This document shows, one piece after another, positions 62,048 through 64,000 of a DNA stretch of 64,000 nucleotides. The position numbers and the translations under genes are program-made. Source of the stretch: Phoronis australis (taxonomy: Eukaryota > Phoronida > Phoronidae); contig NMRA01000117.1 in NCBI GenBank assembly GCA_002633005.1, positions 835,483 through 899,482 of the forward strand, in the 5' to 3' direction. A model generated the notes under the pieces. That model saw only the letters and a program-made list of their open reading frames with translations. It was not told the DNA's origin and searched no databases. Each line of letters begins with the position of its first letter. Positions within the stretch are counted from its first letter, which is position 1.

Positions 62048-62876
62048 TTAATACGTTTCAATATCAGATTCGTCACTGCTACTCCAGCTTGATTCGGGCT
62101 CGCTTGTTTCGTCATAGCCCATTTCCCCTACCTCTTGATCGGCTTGGTTTTCTTGTAAAAGACCAGCAGCTTCAAAAAGAACATCAGGAACGGCAGATCC
62201 ACAAAACCATTTGGGAGTGTAGTATCCATCTTGTACCTTCCAACCGTAGGTAAGAGGATCCAAACCGTTTCCCGGATCGGCCGAATCCACTTGGCCCCAG
62301 AGCAAGGCAACACAATGGGCTTGTTTGAGCTTGTTCAACAGTGTCTTTCGGCAAGGAGGAAGCAATGCGCAGTCAATCTTCTTGATGTTGGACATCGGCT
62401 TTTCCTGAAATAAATAGTGAGAAAATTTTATTGACGAGGGGCCAATTGTCTAAAAGCTGACGAACAAAAACATAAAACAATTTCACCACCATTTACTGTT
62501 TTTTAAGTATGACGTGAAACTGGGCTTTTTGGTTTAACACTATGAAAACATTTGGAATTATTTTCGTTGCTTTTATGAACTATATTTTGTCAATTACATT
62601 TATTACCTTGTCATATATATTTTTTCCGGTCATCTCTATTAATTTTAGATATCTCGCTTCATTGACATCTTTGACTCCTCCCTTCATTAAATAGGAGGCA
62701 TATGTGTTCTTCCAATTTTCTTCCGTCTGGGACATCTACGCTTATTAACTCTGAGAAGAAGCTGATAAGTGTCCCAGATGAGTCTTTCATCAGGATTTCC
62801 AGAGGCCTCACTTTCCCTTTCCTATGCAGTGCTGCTGTGACGTCACACCCTGTCATTGCATGCAGACCAGGCAATG
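62048..62876 (-). pseudogene. Transposon-associated two-exon gene
   Basis: Two exons on the - strand: 62607-62876 and 62048-62404, joined by a GT-AG intron in phase 0 (donor GTAATA, acceptor TTTCAG). The first encodes LPGLHAMTGCDVTAALHRKG and KVRPLEIL, the second IDCALLPPCRKTLLNKLKQA, LTYGWKVQDG and an acidic Ser-rich tail. I recall these motifs from a large repeated family of uncharacterised proteins in cnidarian and other invertebrate genomes; I cannot name a biochemical function. A one-base shift in exon 1 (around 62700) separates EEHICL from KDVNEARYLKLIEMTGK, so the copy appears frameshifted. A possible upstream exon with HVHYKRKEDGCQVVRQLTRL ends at a GTAAGT donor near 63105. Confidence 0.65.
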
Positions 62877-63479
62877 CTGCAGCGACACCCCTTGTTACCG
62901 AAACACGTCGTTGTTTATATATTTATTTAAATAGCATTGGGACTCCACCGCGTGGCTGCGCACCAAATTAGGGGGATTTGTATTTCATCACGGAAGACAT
63001 TATGTCGGCCATCGACAAATGACTCCGCGAAACTAAAACATTGGAAACACTATACACTACACTGAATTTCGACATCATGTAAAAATTTCTTCAAAAACTT
63101 ACCACTAGGCGAGTTAACTGTCTCACAACTTGACACCCGTCTTCTTTTCGCTTGTAGTGAACATGAGAGTGAACACAGGCTTTAGGGAACGAAAGTTTTC
63201 TATAATAAGTTTTTGTTTCCTGCGGTCCCGCTTTTTGGAGTTAACTTATTAAATACACCACTTTTGTAACCAATTTAGAATATGAATACTTCGATTTCCG
63301 TGGTGCAATTTTTAACATCTTGTTGTCCAGTTGTTTGGATTTCCCACCCGAGTACTTGAACTAACAGGAGAAAGCTGCATGACAATTGTAGCTCCATTTT
63401 TTAAGGTCCTTTCTGGGTTTCTGGCCGAATGTTTCCGGAGTAAAATTTGTCTTTCACGGGTAAATGGGTGTTCAGTGCA

Positions 63480-64000
63480 GCACGATTGTTGGTTTTAAAT
63501 CAGTTTAAGCCGATACCTTGAAAATCTGTCTCAAAAATGGCACACCGTGGTTGAGATTTTTGAGGGTTTCTGCCAGGCGCAATCCAGAGTGTATTTTGTC
63601 TGCCGGTCATAGGGCATTTAGTGACCTGTGACATGTATTGAATCTCATGTAATTGTTTTTGTGGTACCTCGAATGTATGTGCTAGCTTATTTTTAGGGGG
63701 TCTTTTTTGGTTTCTGCCGGACCCATTCCAGAGTGCAGTTTGTCTGTCATGAGTCATTCAATGTTCAGTGAGGCACTATTGTTTGTTTTAAATCAGTTTT
63801 GGCCGGTACCTAGAAACTCTAGTCTAGATCAAATTTTGATGGCATACGGTGGTTGAGATTTTTGGGGGTTTCTGCCGGGCACAACCCACATTGTATTTTG
63901 TCTGTCATAGGGGTTTTAGTTATCTGTGACATGTATTCAATCATATGGAATTGGCTTTGTGTGGTAGGTCGAATTTATGTGCTAGCTCATTTTTTTTGGG
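63480..64000. repeat. ~297-bp dimeric repeat array, right, inverted
   Basis: Reverse complement of the array at 60530-61510 (for example AAATCAGTTTTGGCCGGTAC, GGTTTCTGCC, CATAGGG(C/G)(A/T)TTTAGT). Runs off the window end, so its length is unknown. Confidence 0.9.

Overview
The window is animal nuclear DNA from an AT-rich, intron-rich genome. I infer a marine invertebrate (deuterostome- or spiralian-like), but the sequence alone does not fix the species. Evidence: genes split into many short exons with GT-AG introns of 0.1-5 kb, one-to-one vertebrate orthologues, a Notch-pathway DSL ligand, and a dense mix of Ty3/Gypsy, Penelope-like, hAT-like, MITE and tRNA-derived repeats plus many minisatellites. 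There is no bacterial or phage gene and no CRISPR array.

Layout. (1) 1-5.1 kb: repeat-bearing intron sequence, then two 3' coding exons of POLR3A (RNA polymerase III largest subunit) on the + strand. (2) 9.3-35.4 kb: an essentially complete Ku80 gene (XRCC5) on the - strand, convergent with POLR3A. I reconstructed 18 coding exons whose splice phases all agree, giving about 721-734 residues (human Ku80 has 732). Its introns hold a Gypsy gag/LTR remnant, two copies of one MITE, a hAT-like element carrying a tRNA-like module, a 0.9 kb fold-back element and five minisatellites. (3) 35.4-39.5 kb: intergenic, with a tandem ~430 bp repeat carrying perfect DR1 nuclear-receptor motifs. (4) 39.5-50.4 kb: a + strand DSL-family Notch-ligand gene: three MNNL-region exons, one DSL exon, then one 3.2 kb exon encoding 28 EGF repeats and a stop with no visible membrane segment. 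(5) 50.4-64 kb: repeat-rich DNA with a palindromic MITE, an inverted pair of Penelope-like fragments with GIY-YIG domains, a 16-bp satellite, and at the right edge a two-exon transposon-associated ORF set between inverted arrays of a ~297 bp dimeric repeat.

The three host genes are functionally unrelated (Pol III transcription, non-homologous end joining, Notch signalling); their proximity is synteny, not an operon. Three single-N positions (22052, 28705, 54797) are each flanked by near-identical direct repeats of 320-380 bp. These look like unmerged contig ends from two haplotypes. The middle one duplicates XRCC5 coding exon 5, so a naive gene model would carry a spurious extra exon.

Most promising for novelty: the atypical DSL ligand with a freshly homogenised EGF block; the candidate long-TIR transposon at 60.5-64 kb; the paired Penelope fragments; and the fold-back element in XRCC5 intron 1.
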